Assembly (NCBI GenBank): GCA_002633005.1
Contig: NMRA01000468.1
Location: 223,152 to 287,151, forward strand
Reading direction: 5' to 3'
Length of the DNA: 64,000 nucleotides
Source of the DNA: Phoronis australis
Taxonomy: Eukaryota; Phoronida; Phoronidae
The stretch's first letter is position 1. Each line of letters opens with the position of its first letter. The notes under the pieces are model-generated. The model searched no databases. It saw only the letters and a program-made list of their open reading frames with translations, and was not told where the DNA came from. Shown in pieces: positions 35,013 through 47,906 of the stretch. A program made the translations under genes and the position numbers.

Positions 35013-38000
35013 AGACAATAGTCCCTGTCTATCGTTTCTTTTCAGTCACTCAAGACATTGTTATCGCGAAGAAAACAGATGACGGAAGGGCCGAATTATG
35101 ACAACAAAAGATGAACGAGTGCATTTCAGTGGCACGAATACTGATTCTGTTTTATCCGCGAAAAAGCCTTGCCAAATATACGCATGTGCACAAGTACCTA
35201 CATTGACGTAAGGCGTTGCGTGTCTGTGTTTTTTCAAGTTGGCGCATGCGTCGAATTCCGGACACGGACGTAATTTCGCATAATTATAGACTTAGGGATC
35301 TAATACGCGCGCATATAAGATTCTTTGAAGTACGTAGATATTCCAAGTCTTCGCTGACACTCCACTCAAATTCGAAATTATCAGCAGGTTTTATCGAACT
35401 TAGTGTAGTTACCATTAAGTTGTAGATTATTTATGCTTAGTATTCAGAACACGTCGAAACTATACGTGCACTAAATTTATTACATTGTTAAATTACGCTG
35501 CAGTCGTGTTGAATCTCTAGGTACCTGGTAAACGCACAGATTTTATGAAAGCTGGTGTGACCGAGGAAGATATCGACCTAGAGTTTATGGAAAGTTTTTT
35601 TTTTTTCTTATACAGGTTCCTGCCGTGTCAAACTCGACTTCAGAACGTCCGATAAAGACTTATCTCTGCGAAATGAGCTGGGTCCGGCGAGTGGAGATGG
35701 AAAACTGACCAAAAACATGCCACGAATAATCAATGTGGCACAGAAGTGTGTTTGGCTTTGGAAGAAAATCATAATTTTGTATTATGCTCCCATTTCGTAA
35801 TTACTGAATAGAAGTTTAGCCATGTAATTATTAACCAATCACAGTCTAGAAATGATTTACACAAATTATCTTTGTAACTAGCAGTTACGCATTCCTAGGG
35901 ACCTTGTACTTTTGCTAGAGTAAGGTTTAGATTTTTTTCAGGAATTTTTGTCTAAAGGTTTAGTCACTTTTCATTCCAAATTGTTTTTCTCCAGTTTGCG
36001 TTGGTACGACAGTTCTCTCAGTGTCCTCAGTCACAATCAGTGAGGAGAGGTCTGAAGTAACCGAAATGGCGTTGAATTTCTTTTAGTCCACGTCATGTTC
36101 TTAAGAGATCATAGTTAGTTATGATAATTTTAGATGTGGACCTTAAATAAATATTTGAGTTTTTCTTCCCAATGAGTCACAGTTAGTCACTTTCGAATCC
36201 GTTAGGTCTCAGTTGGACAAGTTAAACAAGCGGGAAAAATGCAATGATTAATCGTAATCATGATATACTTTTTCGTCTTATAGTCATGTTCGTATTCGGT
36301 TAGTCTGTATAGCCGTTGGTCATTTGTGAACTAAGCTTGCCTAAAATCAATGCTGATTTTGCCCGATTCTTTGCCTTCCAGATTGTCGAGATCGTAAGCG
36401 CATTAATTGCTGCAACTCAGCTTACGACAAGCGCGAAGTCGACGACTAGTCCAATCGATTTCCTGTGCGTAAGAATACGAAGACAATCATGGCTATATGA
36501 ATAATAAATAACTTAACCTTAGGATATCCGAATGTACCCAACGTACAGTCGTATATAAAACTAGATGCACTGAACTTCGCCAATTCCATTCAGAATTGAA
36601 TTTTCATGTCGCTAAAATTTTAGAGACTGGATTCGGTATATTTCGCGCGAGGTTTGCTTTTTCAATGTTGGGCGTTGGTCCCTGCTTGAAGACATTCGCC
36701 GTTAGGAAATATTCTTCACTTTTCTTCTCTCTCTACCTGAACGCAAATTATAAATTAGGTTTTTCAATCACATAAAATATGTCTCAAACTTGTCTACGCC
36801 ATGACAGAAAGCAACTTCCGTTCCCAAGCAGAGCAAATAGCTGATGTCAACCACTAAGAAAAAAGGGCGACCATTTGGCCAACCCTTCCAAAATTGGGAA
36901 GATATTAATTGCTTTAGCCAACAGAAACCTTGTAAGGATTTTTTGGACCAGTTTGTTTCAGTTCATAGTTCTATTTCTTTATTCGCATGATTAGATTTAA
37001 ATAGGAAGGAAATTCCCTTTAATCAAATGGTATAAATAACAATGTCTTCATATTAATACGTATCTCCTGTTTCAAAAATAGAGATAGAAGAGCCTACTCG
37101 TATAGTTGTACATACTCAACAACTATAACGCTGCAATTTGTGTAATTCGTTTTGCATCACAACCGCACCCTGGCTGACATGGAGCTTTAGATCGATATTC
37201 CAGCCTCATTGGATATTATCGCTGTGGATTCCTCTAGTCTAATGAAGACGCATCGACTTCGGTTGTCCACGCGACGGTCAAATGTACAGTTATTATTAAA
37301 ATTGTGTATAACACGAATGTGAAGTTGGCATTTTTGCGGGGACAACTTCTTCCGCGTCTGCAGCGATATTATTCGCCTATCAGTTTTTAAAAACAATTCT
37401 AAAATAAGAAATAAATGAAGCACCCGTTTTCGCTCAGTGTTTTTAAATCACGTTACTCAGCCACATTAAATATCCCTCAGTTTTTTCAGACACTCCATGG
37501 ACAGTTCAAACTTAGTTCGAAGAACTGTTTGGGGATTTGGCATGAAAAAGAGTTGCGCGCAGGTCTGGAGCATCTCATGAGCCGCTGTGGGGTGTCTCTC
37601 CGTGTAGTGTAAACGAGTGCGTGTTACTTTTTGTAGAAAACCCCCACGCTACGTTATTTTGGGCAAAAACTGACAAACTACTCGGCACAAGGAAGAAATC
37701 TGCAGTGCTCCATATTTCGCTGAGTGTTTTATACCCGTTGGCAGATAATTAATTTTTCGAAAAAGTGTGCTATTGTGCAGATCATCCAAATATTGACTGA
37801 GGCCCCGCTCCAACATTGTGCTAGGTGTCTTGAAAGAATTTTGGAGACCGTGTTTACAAGTAGGCCCAGTCGTCATTTTTAACACAGAAAGGAGACCAGA
37901 CAAGACGAATAGGTTGCTGTTTTATGTCGTTTGCATAGCCATGAATGTAAATATTTAGCGCGGTCTGATGGCCGTTTTCAGTGTTGTAGATGAAAGACTG

Positions 38001-39089
38001 GTATGGTGATAGTAGCGACATCTATAGACACACAAGACAGTTTTGAACTGAACGATGATTAACTTCAGAAGAACTAATATTCGTGGTATTTCATTTTTTT
38101 TCTAAAAAGCAACGTTCATTTTTGCTATGCCCCAGTATTCTTGTTGGTGTATTGTGATGAACGCAATATTACATAATCAGCATTTTCAAAATAAAGAGAA
38201 GGCAATTTGAAACAGTTCTCGGATCAGTCGGAATCAATCGATATTGCAAGGACTGGAAATATTTATTACATACGTTTGGCTTCGTACATTATAAAATGTC
38301 TTTTGCAAGATCAAATCTTGTTTTTATTTGCTCAGAGCCTTTTCCGATAATTACATTGTTTTGATACAAATTAGTGCCTGTACGTGTTCTTGAGTTGCCA
38401 GTTACGATATATAAAGTGGAAAGTGAGCATTTGGTCTGTACAGTGAATACAGTGTAGCTGTACGTAAATATAGCCTGACTGTTCAAGCTTAATTCCTGAT
38501 TATTTGCCTATTACATGAAAAGCATCTCCAAACGTTCGAAGAATTCCTTTGCCGTGTTTTACATAAAATATCGTTAGACCACGTTAAAATACTAGACCTG
38601 CTACAGATTTTTTAGAGCTTGTTGTAACTGTCCACAGGGCTTTCTGAAAGAGACATCATGGAGTCTTCTTCGAACCTTTTTCTCAAGGGCTGAGTTCCGT
38701 AGACGCAAGACTATCGCACAGGACATTAATGTGCTCACGTGTTCTCTAATACATGAGGATATCCCACTTTTCAATTTTTGTTGGAGTCGATAGCAACCAT
38801 ACGTCTATCGGGTACATGCTTTTATGTTCTGCGTGAACTTAGAAAGGAAACGATATGACTCGGTCAGCCAGGCACATTATTGGAGTTATCGATTTATAAT
38901 ACCATTCGTGTTATGACGTCAAGATGACACTGACATTTTGAACGTCTGCCAACTTCGACAAAGCTTTGCTACAATGCTTTATCAAAAACACACATTTCAA
39001 CTTTTTGAAAAATTCTCTTCAAAATATTTAAAGAGTGATGAAAAAATAAAAGAATGATCTCGGAAATTTTTCCGCATACTCTGCCTTCC
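35013..39089. other. Intergenic, no gene recognised
   Basis: Several short open frames, none with a recognisable domain. Codon structure is weak. A T-run lies near 35,598. Confidence 0.5.
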
Positions 39090-39109
39090 CCGGGCTTTTC
39101 GGAGCCCGG
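39090..39109. repeat. GC-rich hairpin
   Basis: CCGGGCT and AGCCCGG arms with a six-base loop, in an otherwise AT-rich stretch and 75 bp from the palindrome at 39,185. Confidence 0.6.
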
Positions 39110-39184
39110 TTATTGGTAGGGGGTCGAAGAGTACCTCCACATAGCTCGGAACTAGAGGCTCGTCAGATTCACATACTAAGTAGA

Positions 39185-39225
39185 ACCAGGAAGAGATAAC
39201 CAGGTCCTGGTTATCTCTTCCTGGT
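39185..39225. repeat. 20-bp-arm near-perfect palindrome
   Basis: ACCAGGAAGAGATAACCAGG (39,185-39,204), a single T, then its exact complement (39,206-39,225). The outer flanks repeat tagaa in direct orientation. It could extrude as a cruciform, or it could be an inverted duplication made during repair. Confidence 0.9.
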
Positions 39226-40027
39226 AGAACTGAACGCCAGTAACACAAAAAACATTGACTAGTTTCGTTTCACTTCATAACCCCGGACGAAAAAATAAAT
39301 AATCGCCCTTACTGTTTTCATATGGCTGCCTATGTTTCGTCGTAGTACAGTAAAAATATCCATCCCTAGCATTGCAACGGCTAATAAAAGGTAACATCAA
39401 AATGTCATTTGAAAGGATAGCTACCTATCGTCACATAATCTCTCAAAGCCTTTTGGTAGTGGAAACTAATTGTGGTGAGCCAACTCAGTTGTTTGAAATT
39501 AACCATCTTATTTCAGGATATCTATGTTAATTTAAGGCGTTGGGGGAGGGGGGGTTACAAAAAGGCCATTGTATCGGAAATAAAGACAATTATTTGAAAT
39601 TTGAGTCTTCATTTCATCTCATCAACCATACCTAAAAAAATTACAAAGATCTTTTGATGAGATGAAACCGATGAAGCTTCAAACTTGCGCGCGACAAACA
39701 GCGCTACCTATTGGTAGAGATGTGTCTGTGTAAGCAAAGGCATAGAGTCGAGGTTCGAAAAGCAAATTTTACATTCCTGACAGTTTAGTTTCCTGTAGCG
39801 TTGCGCATATTTCATTTGATTTTGTTAAAACTCTATTACTTTCTCAGCACTTGAATGTTTTTTGAATGAAACTACCTTGTTCATATTGAATAATAGGGGG
39901 CGTTACCGTCTTTACGACCAAAAACGCGATTTTGAAATTTTTCAAAGTTATTAGTCTTAATCCGTCATAGCTATAAAACAACAAAATTCGTTGTGTTGTT
40001 TGTGTCTCTATGATGAACTGCCAATTC

Positions 40028-40095
40028 CAGGGGCGGATCCAGGATTTTTAGTCAGGGGGGCAGGGCAGAGTATTAGCCAGGATTTTGTACGTCAA
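40028..40095 (+). mobile_element. hAT-type terminal fragment
   Basis: CAGGGGCGGATCCAGGATTT followed by a G-rich tract. CAGGGGCGGATCCAGG is a widespread hAT non-autonomous terminus in animals. I could not find the matching opposite end, so this is probably truncated. Confidence 0.45.
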
Positions 40096-41468
40096 ACATT
40101 CGCACCTCCGAACTGCCAAATCCATTAACCACTAATTTTTGTTATAAACGAACACCACGACGGTATTCAGCTGAAAAAAAAAACAACCAAGTACGGTTTT
40201 CGATTTTTAAAAATCGATGAACTAATAATCTAAAAACTACAACCATTAGGGTACGATTGAAAATAAACTACTGCGGGAATTGATATACTCGGTGGATAAA
40301 TAAACGCTGATCAAAGTTAACAATTTCTCATGGATTCATTTTTTAATATCCTTTCAATCTCGTTTAACCAGATTTTTGACCAGGAAACAGTTGTTGTGCC
40401 CACTTTTCATTTTTTATTACTGGCAAAGAGCTAGAATAGTTATATAGTCAGTGCCACCGAAATTGTCCAGAGATTTCAAATCTTCAGTTTGGTTATCACC
40501 ATATTTGCACTTCTGTATATATTTTATGATTTGAGTTCTAATAAAGATTAAACTTTAATGACATGTGAAATGTTTAGTGTACCTGTAATGTGGTAAGTTT
40601 AGGGATGGGCTCACAATTAAGTTTACCTGGCGGTAACCACTATTGTATTATTAGTAGCTTCAGTAGTATGAGTTGTTCTCCGCATTGAGAGTTGTTCTCA
40701 TCATTCGTTGACAGTCTTCAATATGCTAGTCAAGATTCTTCTCATGTGTTCTTGCCTATACGAACCACCTCGTACACAGCCAAACCGCATTTTTTCGTGT
40801 ACTCCCCGCATGTTTTGGTACTTCAAGTTCAAAACTTAGATAAAACCCATTTTCGGTGAGAAAAAAACAAGTGGGCAGAAGCACTAAAAATTAAATGAAG
40901 AAAACCAATACGAAACTCATCGTTCCTTTGGGAAGTGGCCCTTTGTGAAGATAAACACAAGTTAACCTTTTTAGTCATTCCGTAATATTTATAATGTACT
41001 AAGTTAAAATTACTCTCCAGAGTTGCAGGCTATAACTCTGCAAATGTCAGAGAAAGCCAAAATGGGGGTCCTAATAAGAACCATTGTTGAGACAGTAATG
41101 CTAGCAATTACCTTTCCACTTCATTAGCTCAGATCTACATCAATATAAAGGGCGTGCTGAATAGGCATCGTAAAAGTTGTCAGGGGTTTAGGGAATCAGA
41201 GCGGTCACCAGTGTAAGCGAGAACTGAATTCTCCACATGTTCTCGTTAGATTCAGCGCTGGAAGTGATCGCTTGTTAATGATTTATTTCGCATATCTGTG
41301 AGCGTTTACGGTAAAATGCACCAGTTCTCGACATTGCACAATGACAGATTTTGATGTATATCTAAATACAACTGGCTATAAGCTCTCTTTCAGTCAAAAA
41401 CGCGAACTTTTGACTATGAAAATCACTTCCGGTCTTAGCTTGTTCCTTACTTGCAAAGAACGGACATT

Positions 41469-41643
41469 TCAATATTCAATGCTCGGAATATCCTGATCAT
41501 GACGAATAGCCGTGACAAGCCATCTTGTAGCCTCAAGCTCGCTGTCGGTTCTCTGTGTGCCGCTAGATGATAGCCCGGCAGTTGCGGCACGCAAGAAACC
41601 AGCGAGACCCTCAAGCGGAAACAAGATGTCAAGAACTTCACAA
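41469..41643 (-). CDS. Possible coding fragment or terminal exon, unidentified
   Basis: A GC-richer minus-strand frame reads EVLDILFPLEGLAGFLRAAT, then a Ser/Thr-rich turn and ELEATRWLVTAIRHDQDI before a TGA. Codon choice looks more coding-like than its surroundings, and a weak acceptor (atgggcag) precedes it. No family was recognised and no partner exon was found. It could be a terminal exon of an unseen gene or a transposon fragment. Confidence 0.25.
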
Positions 41644-43789
41644 CTGCCCATATTTTGATATTGATTGAAAACTGGAAAGCAACTGTCTTGGCAATATGTT
41701 TTGTACGAAGTTGAAAATTTTTTTGTCGTTTCTTTGGTTCCAGTTGATAAGCGTGTGACCAACTGCATAAATTTCAAGTACAAATTTTAAATAGGAATAG
41801 AGTGTTTTTTTATTTTGTGTAAATTCTTTTATGATTTTCAATACTTCATTATGGTTTTAAAAGCAAATGCCCTGACTAACAACTGCATCACCCTCAAATC
41901 GTAAAATGGACTTTTCCGACAACTCCAACTGAATCACTGTCGACATAAGATCTAACACAAGTCATATCACGATGACAGGCTTTCTAAACTGGTTCGGAGC
42001 TGGAATGCATCTGTGTGTAGCCAATAACCAATCCTCCCAAAAGCTTTAATACCTTTCCCACACATTGTGGGACATTTGCAGTTTGAGAAATTCAAGTTCA
42101 GTTTGTAGCAAAGATACTAAAACATAGAAGTTATATATTAGCACACGCACGAAAAGTATTTCACCTTAGGTTCACCTATGAGAAATTGCGAGTGTGGGAG
42201 ATCATCTCCGTCCAATAGGGGGCGCAAGCAGTAGAAATGTTCTAACTGGAGTGCCGGCATCTTCTCGATACTTAAAAACTACTAGTGTTATGCGAAACCA
42301 TGAAGAAAAATGTAAATCATAACATAGAGACAGGTAATTGTTTGAAATGGTATCTTCAAAGACATTAATGATGTGTACACATTATAAAAGATCTCTGATG
42401 GACACTATCGATTTCCCATGCATATTAACACTTTAATGGATTCATCCCTGTGCCTAAGCTATGCCACTGTTCTTTAAATCTTCAAGGTCTCCTATAATAT
42501 AACTAATTATGACGTGTTTCTTTAATGAGCTTGTTTTTTTAATTGATTATACATATCGGTTTCCAATCGACCACAAAAACAAGTCACTACTGACTTGTGG
42601 TTCACCATTAACTCAAAAGATGTCTCTGTCATCTCTGGAATAACTCGATATGGCCACGCGCTACCAGACATCTTCAGACATCTTCTATATTGAAATCGTC
42701 CACTATAACCGTCGTCGGCAAAGAAATTTACGTTCATCAAAAGCTTCTGAAAACAGTATCTTATTCTTCACAGCGGTTGAACTTTCAAAATGCAATCTCT
42801 TAAAACGACATTCAATCCCGTGCTCTCTGCCAAAACCCAATTTTTATTTAAGCCTCTCACGGTTATGAAATTGGTCTCAAACCAAAAGTAAATATTACTT
42901 TTGGGCGTGGAAAGAACTGTCATTTTCGTTGTTACGTTATTTCGTCACTTCAAAGGCTCATAAAATTTCAGTTGACGGGCCTGGTCAGAATAAATAGCGA
43001 TAACTGGACTAAATGAAAACTCATTTTTGACCGAAAGCGCGAATTTAATTAACACCGCTTCAAAAAACCAATTCTCAAGCGATCTGTCAATGTCCTATGC
43101 AATTTCCCAAATGCTCAAGATTCATTGATACCTGGTGACCGACTACACCTCGCCTGAATTGACTGCACAGTTATGAACTTCATACAAACAACAAACACAC
43201 CCAAGTACATGCAGTGTAGTAAATATGCTAAATATTCTTATTTTAGAGGTTTCTTTCCATGCTCTCTCGACGTGCCACGCACTGAACGCCGCGCGTTCCT
43301 AGGCTCCTGAAAAGCACTGAAGATGACGCAAAACTTCGCGAGATATCCTCGCGTATTACAAGCGAAGCAAGTGATAATAACAACTAGCTTCTCTTGGGAG
43401 CCAAAAAATTCTTGCGTCTGCGGAAATCTACTCTAGTTAAAAGGGTATTTTATTCTTTAAAAACTATGAGTGACAATTATGTTACCCATGGCCTTATGCT
43501 TTCAGTTATAAGCAATTGGGGATTGGCTCAAACATGATGGGTCACCTCTGAACATGATCAAAAACAAAAGAGAACGAGCGATCAGCTGCCTTTCGAGAAA
43601 CTAAATTTTGTTCCTAGAAGCAGCGATAAAAAAATTAACAAGGGTCCCTTGCCGTATTAGCGGCCGTAACTCCATTCCCCATTTACAAGTAACTCAAGAA
43701 ACGAAAACTTATACAATTTCATCGATAATTATATTCCCGTGTAGGCAGGGCTTTCTTGGCTCTGATTTCCGTGTGATTGATACGGCTGA

Positions 43790-44570
43790 TTATCATAATG
43801 TTGTTGTAGTCACCAGTAGTGGCGGTCGCTGCCGCAGTCGACCAGCTCGACGATGATCCGCCAGCTGCCACGACTGCCTCATTGGCAAATTGGGAGTTAA
43901 TTTTGATAGAGCACTAAAACGTGTATTGTAAATAACTTTAGATCTAAGTCGTCGTGAACTTTTATTGTTCTGCTGCCTTTCCAACGTTGTCTCGGGCCCT
44001 CTAAGTTTAATAGCGGCAGAAAACAAAACAGGGATGTGCGGCATTTTTGACTCGGTCTTTTGGTGAGGAGATGATACCCCACCCTTTGATGTGTGGATAC
44101 AAAAAGCTCCACCTCATGCGCGCACCCAGGGGGGAGGGGAGCTCGGGGGACGAAGTGGGCAAAGAGGTCCGCCCCTGAGAGACAAAATGTCCGAGGAAAT
44201 GGGACAAAAGTCCAGTAAATAAGCGCAAATGCGCAATTCACAGTGGTGCTCCAGTTTTTTTTTTTTTTTTTTTTAGTCCGCCCGCTCTTTTGTTAGCAGA
44301 TAATTCGAGCCCCCCATTTTGAAGGCTGGGTGAGCGCATGACCGGTTACTCAGGGGTCGCGACTGACCAACTAAATGACGCCGGCAGTCGTAAATATAAA
44401 AAAACGTCGCCGTAACCACTGTGAAACTCCGAGAGGTACGGCGAAAAACCTTTCCGCATATCCGGAACCGAAACACGGTATTTTGGTGGCCTCCATCAGT
44501 GAAATGTGGGAAATTCGTGGCCACAAAACTATGAAATACCTTTGCCGCGGCTTTCGGTAGTGCCGGTGCC
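43790..44570. other. GC- and CpG-rich patch with poly-T run
   Basis: Compositionally unlike its neighbours. A run of about 20 T ends near 44,274, followed by agtccgcc and, further on, aaggctgggtgagcgcatg. The same order (T-run, agtcctgcc, aaggctgggtagcgcgcatg) occurs in the hAT-like element at 19,530-19,600, so this may contain a relative. No gene was recognised in it. Confidence 0.4.
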
Positions 44571-45009
44571 GCTCAGAAGTTTATTGGCAAGTTTCCCTAA
44601 GAAAGGGAGCCTTCCTGACAAAATACCTTAGTAAACAGTATCTTTTAAAAATTCCCTACAAAAGGACCTTCTCCTGGGGTGCATTACACTAGACAATAGA
44701 TTGCTAATTGTTTCAACAACACAAAACATACATATATCATTTGTCTTTAAAAATGGTTGAAAATTTATCTGCCACAAAACTGTATGAAATTATTCCTTTT
44801 TCCATCGAAGCTCCCAACAAGTTAACCTCCGTTTTCGAGTCCATTCTCTAAATAAGAGTGCAAGATCCTGGTAATTTTCCAGTTGCGCCCTCTGGGCCCC
44901 AGTCATGTAGTGGTCGAGCAGCAGTACACCGCATCTCACCATGCGATTGTGATCATTTTTTAGCTAGGATTCTTTTCTGACAATTTTCTATTGTTGTTTT
45001 CTGTTAGAT

Positions 45010-45221
45010 TCCGGGAATTTGATGTTCTGTTGCCGCCATTTGGCGAGGGAGCCTTCGAGCACGTGTTGCACTGAAAGTCACGTGGTTTGGTTCTGGGTGA
45101 AACTTGCTCGAGTGAAACTTGATCAGTGGCTTTCGCCGGTCCAACTTCTTTCAAGACCAGTAGACCGCAATAACTCGTAGAAGCTGTTGGATCAAGCTGC
45201 ATAGACTGCCAACCAGATAGA
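45010..45221 (+). promoter_or_regulatory. Probable promoter/5' UTR of the plus-strand gene
   Basis: Two CACGTG E-boxes (45,060-45,065 and 45,079-45,084) and a YY1-like GCCGCCATTT (45,032-45,041) lie within 190 bp of the start codon. No upstream splice site was identified. Function is inferred from motif clustering only. Confidence 0.4.
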
Positions 45222-45276
45222 ATGGATTTCATTATTTGCGTCGCTTTTTTGATGGTTTTCTCAGGACAAGTGTGTG
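45222..45276 (+). CDS. First coding exon of a secreted or membrane protein (signal peptide)
   Basis: An ATG in good context (A at -3, G at +4) opens 18 codons, MDFIICVAFLMVFSGQVC, with a single hydrophobic core and a likely cleavage around SGQVC. A strong phase-1 donor follows (GTGTG|gtaaga). This is the same design as the IgCAM exon 1: a short signal exon, phase-1 exit, then a long first intron. It fits another IgSF-type gene transcribed divergently, but no downstream exon was matched in phase before 64,000. Identity is unknown. Confidence 0.55.
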
Positions 45277-47287
45277 GTAAGATTGTAATTTTTATCGCGG
45301 CGTTGTTTTTGCGGTGGTCCGTTTATAAGAGTTCATTGCTGGTTTAACCGCCTCTATAAATGCTTTGTGATAACCATGTATTTTTTTTCCTTGAGTTCAC
45401 AATGTGATGGATATTACCGGGACGAAGAACAGGTTCCTCGCGAACCGCACATGAGGTTGGCACTCTCTCACACCAACTGGCGACAGGGACAGTGCTTTTT
45501 AATCTTGTCACTGTCACGTGCTGCATTTTCTAAGCCTTCACATTTCTTTATGTGCGAACATTTTTCTTTTGTCATGAATCGCATTTTTGTTTCAAACAGG
45601 TCCCCTTTTCATGGTTAAAATAAGAAAAATCACTACAGCTAGTCTGCCGAGACCGTTATTTAAATTTCTGGAAGAAAATATCGTAGAACAAATAATTCAT
45701 TTTTTCAAAAACGTGACAGTATTGAGACTACAGACTGCCAATGTAAGCTAACTTAGGATTCATTAGTTGTTTCTATTAGGCCCTACGTGAAGACATGGGT
45801 TTATCAGACGGTAAAACTGTTGATTATTATTTTAAAGTCATAGTGCAGTGTCATTTCTGAAAGCCAAGTTTTCAGTTGATTTATGTGTTGGGGTGGAATG
45901 AGTGGTTTTGGTTCTTTGAGTTAGCATACCAAATAATCCATCAATTTTTAATAAAACGATGGAACTAACAGAGTATTGATTCAACAGGAGGATTTGATAA
46001 TGTAACTTGATATATTTGCGATTCCAGCTTCAAGTTTAATGCTCTGCTTCGGGCTCTTAATGTAGTGTTGTTGTGTGCCTCATAAACATCACCCTCAAAG
46101 CACTGATGGATGTGGAATGTCGTGAGAACTGCAATTTCTAAAGAACACAATGTTCACAACAACCCTAAATATGGCATTTTGGCGCCAATAGTTTTCAACG
46201 CACCTCTGAACTGATCGGGCCAGACCTCCTAACCTTCCCCTGAATTTGTCAATACAAGGTCCTTTTGTTCCATGTCAAAAGATAAAATTATTTTCTACCC
46301 AGTCTTAAGTTTCTATGGCATACACATGGTAAATGCAAACCAGAAATGTCCATGGAATTCTTGCAAGTACTGGAACAAGAAATGTATCTTGAACCAATTT
46401 AATTGCATCCACACCAACATGTTTCAATGTTCCAGAGGCTGCTGGGTAGTTCTTGTTTTCTCATAGTCTGATCTTGTCTAAAAGCGGGGATTTTTCATAA
46501 GTAAACGAATAATGGAATTCTTATATATGCCACCTTGTGACTGCCTAGTGAACTATACTGTACATCACAAAATTGTACTGTAAAGAACTATCAAAGTCCA
46601 TACGCATCACCGTGACAACAACTTGATCCAATCATCACGCATGAAATTTTTCTCCATGAAAGATTGATTGAAAGGAGAACGTTGCCTTTTTCGAAGGCAT
46701 TTTTTGGTGAATTTGGCATATTCTACTAACTTTAGAAATGCTATTTTGAACCTTTTTAGTCAAGATGTAAAAATTAAATAGCTAACAATAACACCTCTTC
46801 ACGTGAAACTATGAGGCTGTGCGAAAATTCTAAAAATGGCAGCCAATTGGAATATGTATGCTACATGTTCTCTCGCTTTTCCATTCCAATTACTTTGACT
46901 GACATGATTCGGGGAAGATTGCTGGTTTTCAGTCCTAGCCTTGGTATGTAACAGTTTCACATTCCACCTGGGCAATGACACTGGACATGGGCAATGAAAG
47001 AGTGTTAGCATTTTGTAATTGCAATCTGATAGAAATGAATTAAAAGGTTTCAACACCTTTTATTCCAAATTGACCAAAGCGTTTTCAAAACTGTGAAGTA
47101 AATGTTTCCCTTTAAATATTTGTATTTTTACAAAATATCTGTTTCAGTGATCTGCCTTGGAATTCTCTATTCTTGTTTGACACAATTTATGAAATCTGTT
47201 CCACTGAGCTTAGAGTTTGGAACACTGGAAGACATTGGCATTTTTGCAAGCAAAAGCATTTAAATCTTTGAGGCATCTGGGAGTTTT

Positions 47288-47345
47288 AGTCACTTAAACA
47301 AGGTACTGCTGCCTGTAGTCACTTAAACAAGGTATTGCTGCCTGT
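47288..47345 (+). repeat. 29-bp tandem duplication
   Basis: Two back-to-back copies of a 29-bp unit starting agtcacttaaacaaggta, differing at one base. Confidence 0.9.
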
Positions 47346-47872
47346 TCCTGCCAAATTTGTGTGCGATTTGTCAGACATTAGCCAGCTATCAAATTGTGTG
47401 AAGGTAGATGATTCATGGGAGAATTTCATGGGAGAATTCATCCTTTCTTAATAAGGCAGCATAAAATTGATAGCAGAAGACTAAGGAGTTAGGCCAGCAA
47501 TCAGGATTGGAGCACTTAGATTCCACTTGAGTTCCTGGGTCCTGCTGAGACCAGATTATGCTGACTTCATTAATGTTTGTGCATGTATCATAACTCATGA
47601 GCTGTAAACCAACAAGCCCAGGGGTGGTATTGATTAGGGAGTCTGTCTGTACTAGTATGATACACAGGACCTTGCTTTGTGCCCTTTGGCAGTCATGTTG
47701 GAGGTCATGGGTTGTGACAAAGCCTTATTGAAACTTGGCATGAATCTTACATTTTGTGATTTATTTGGGAAACAAATTTTGTCTTATAATAGAGTTTCAA
47801 CCTTTTGAAATTGATACATTTGAAGAATTTCTTTATGCCATAGGGTATACATGGGCGGCGCACCATAGGGGG

Positions 47873-47906
47873 CTGGGGGGGGGGGGGGGGNNNNNNGGGG
47901 GGGGGG
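47873..47906. other. Poly-G tract with a six-N gap
   Basis: G runs on both sides of 47,891-47,896 (N). Outside the tract, atgggcg (47,851) and cgcccat (47,927) form a short inverted repeat with tata-containing flanks, so the tract may be the middle of a small inverted-repeat element. Confidence 0.8.

Noticed and set aside
37220-37389. Plus-strand open stretch (SNEDASTSVVHATVKCTVII...)
   Set aside because: Looked coding-like at first, but it has no start, no clear splice borders as a set, and no family resemblance.
43608-43856. 82-codon plus-strand frame ending in an Arg-rich tail
   Set aside because: No domain or splice support. It overlaps the CpG-rich repeat-like patch.
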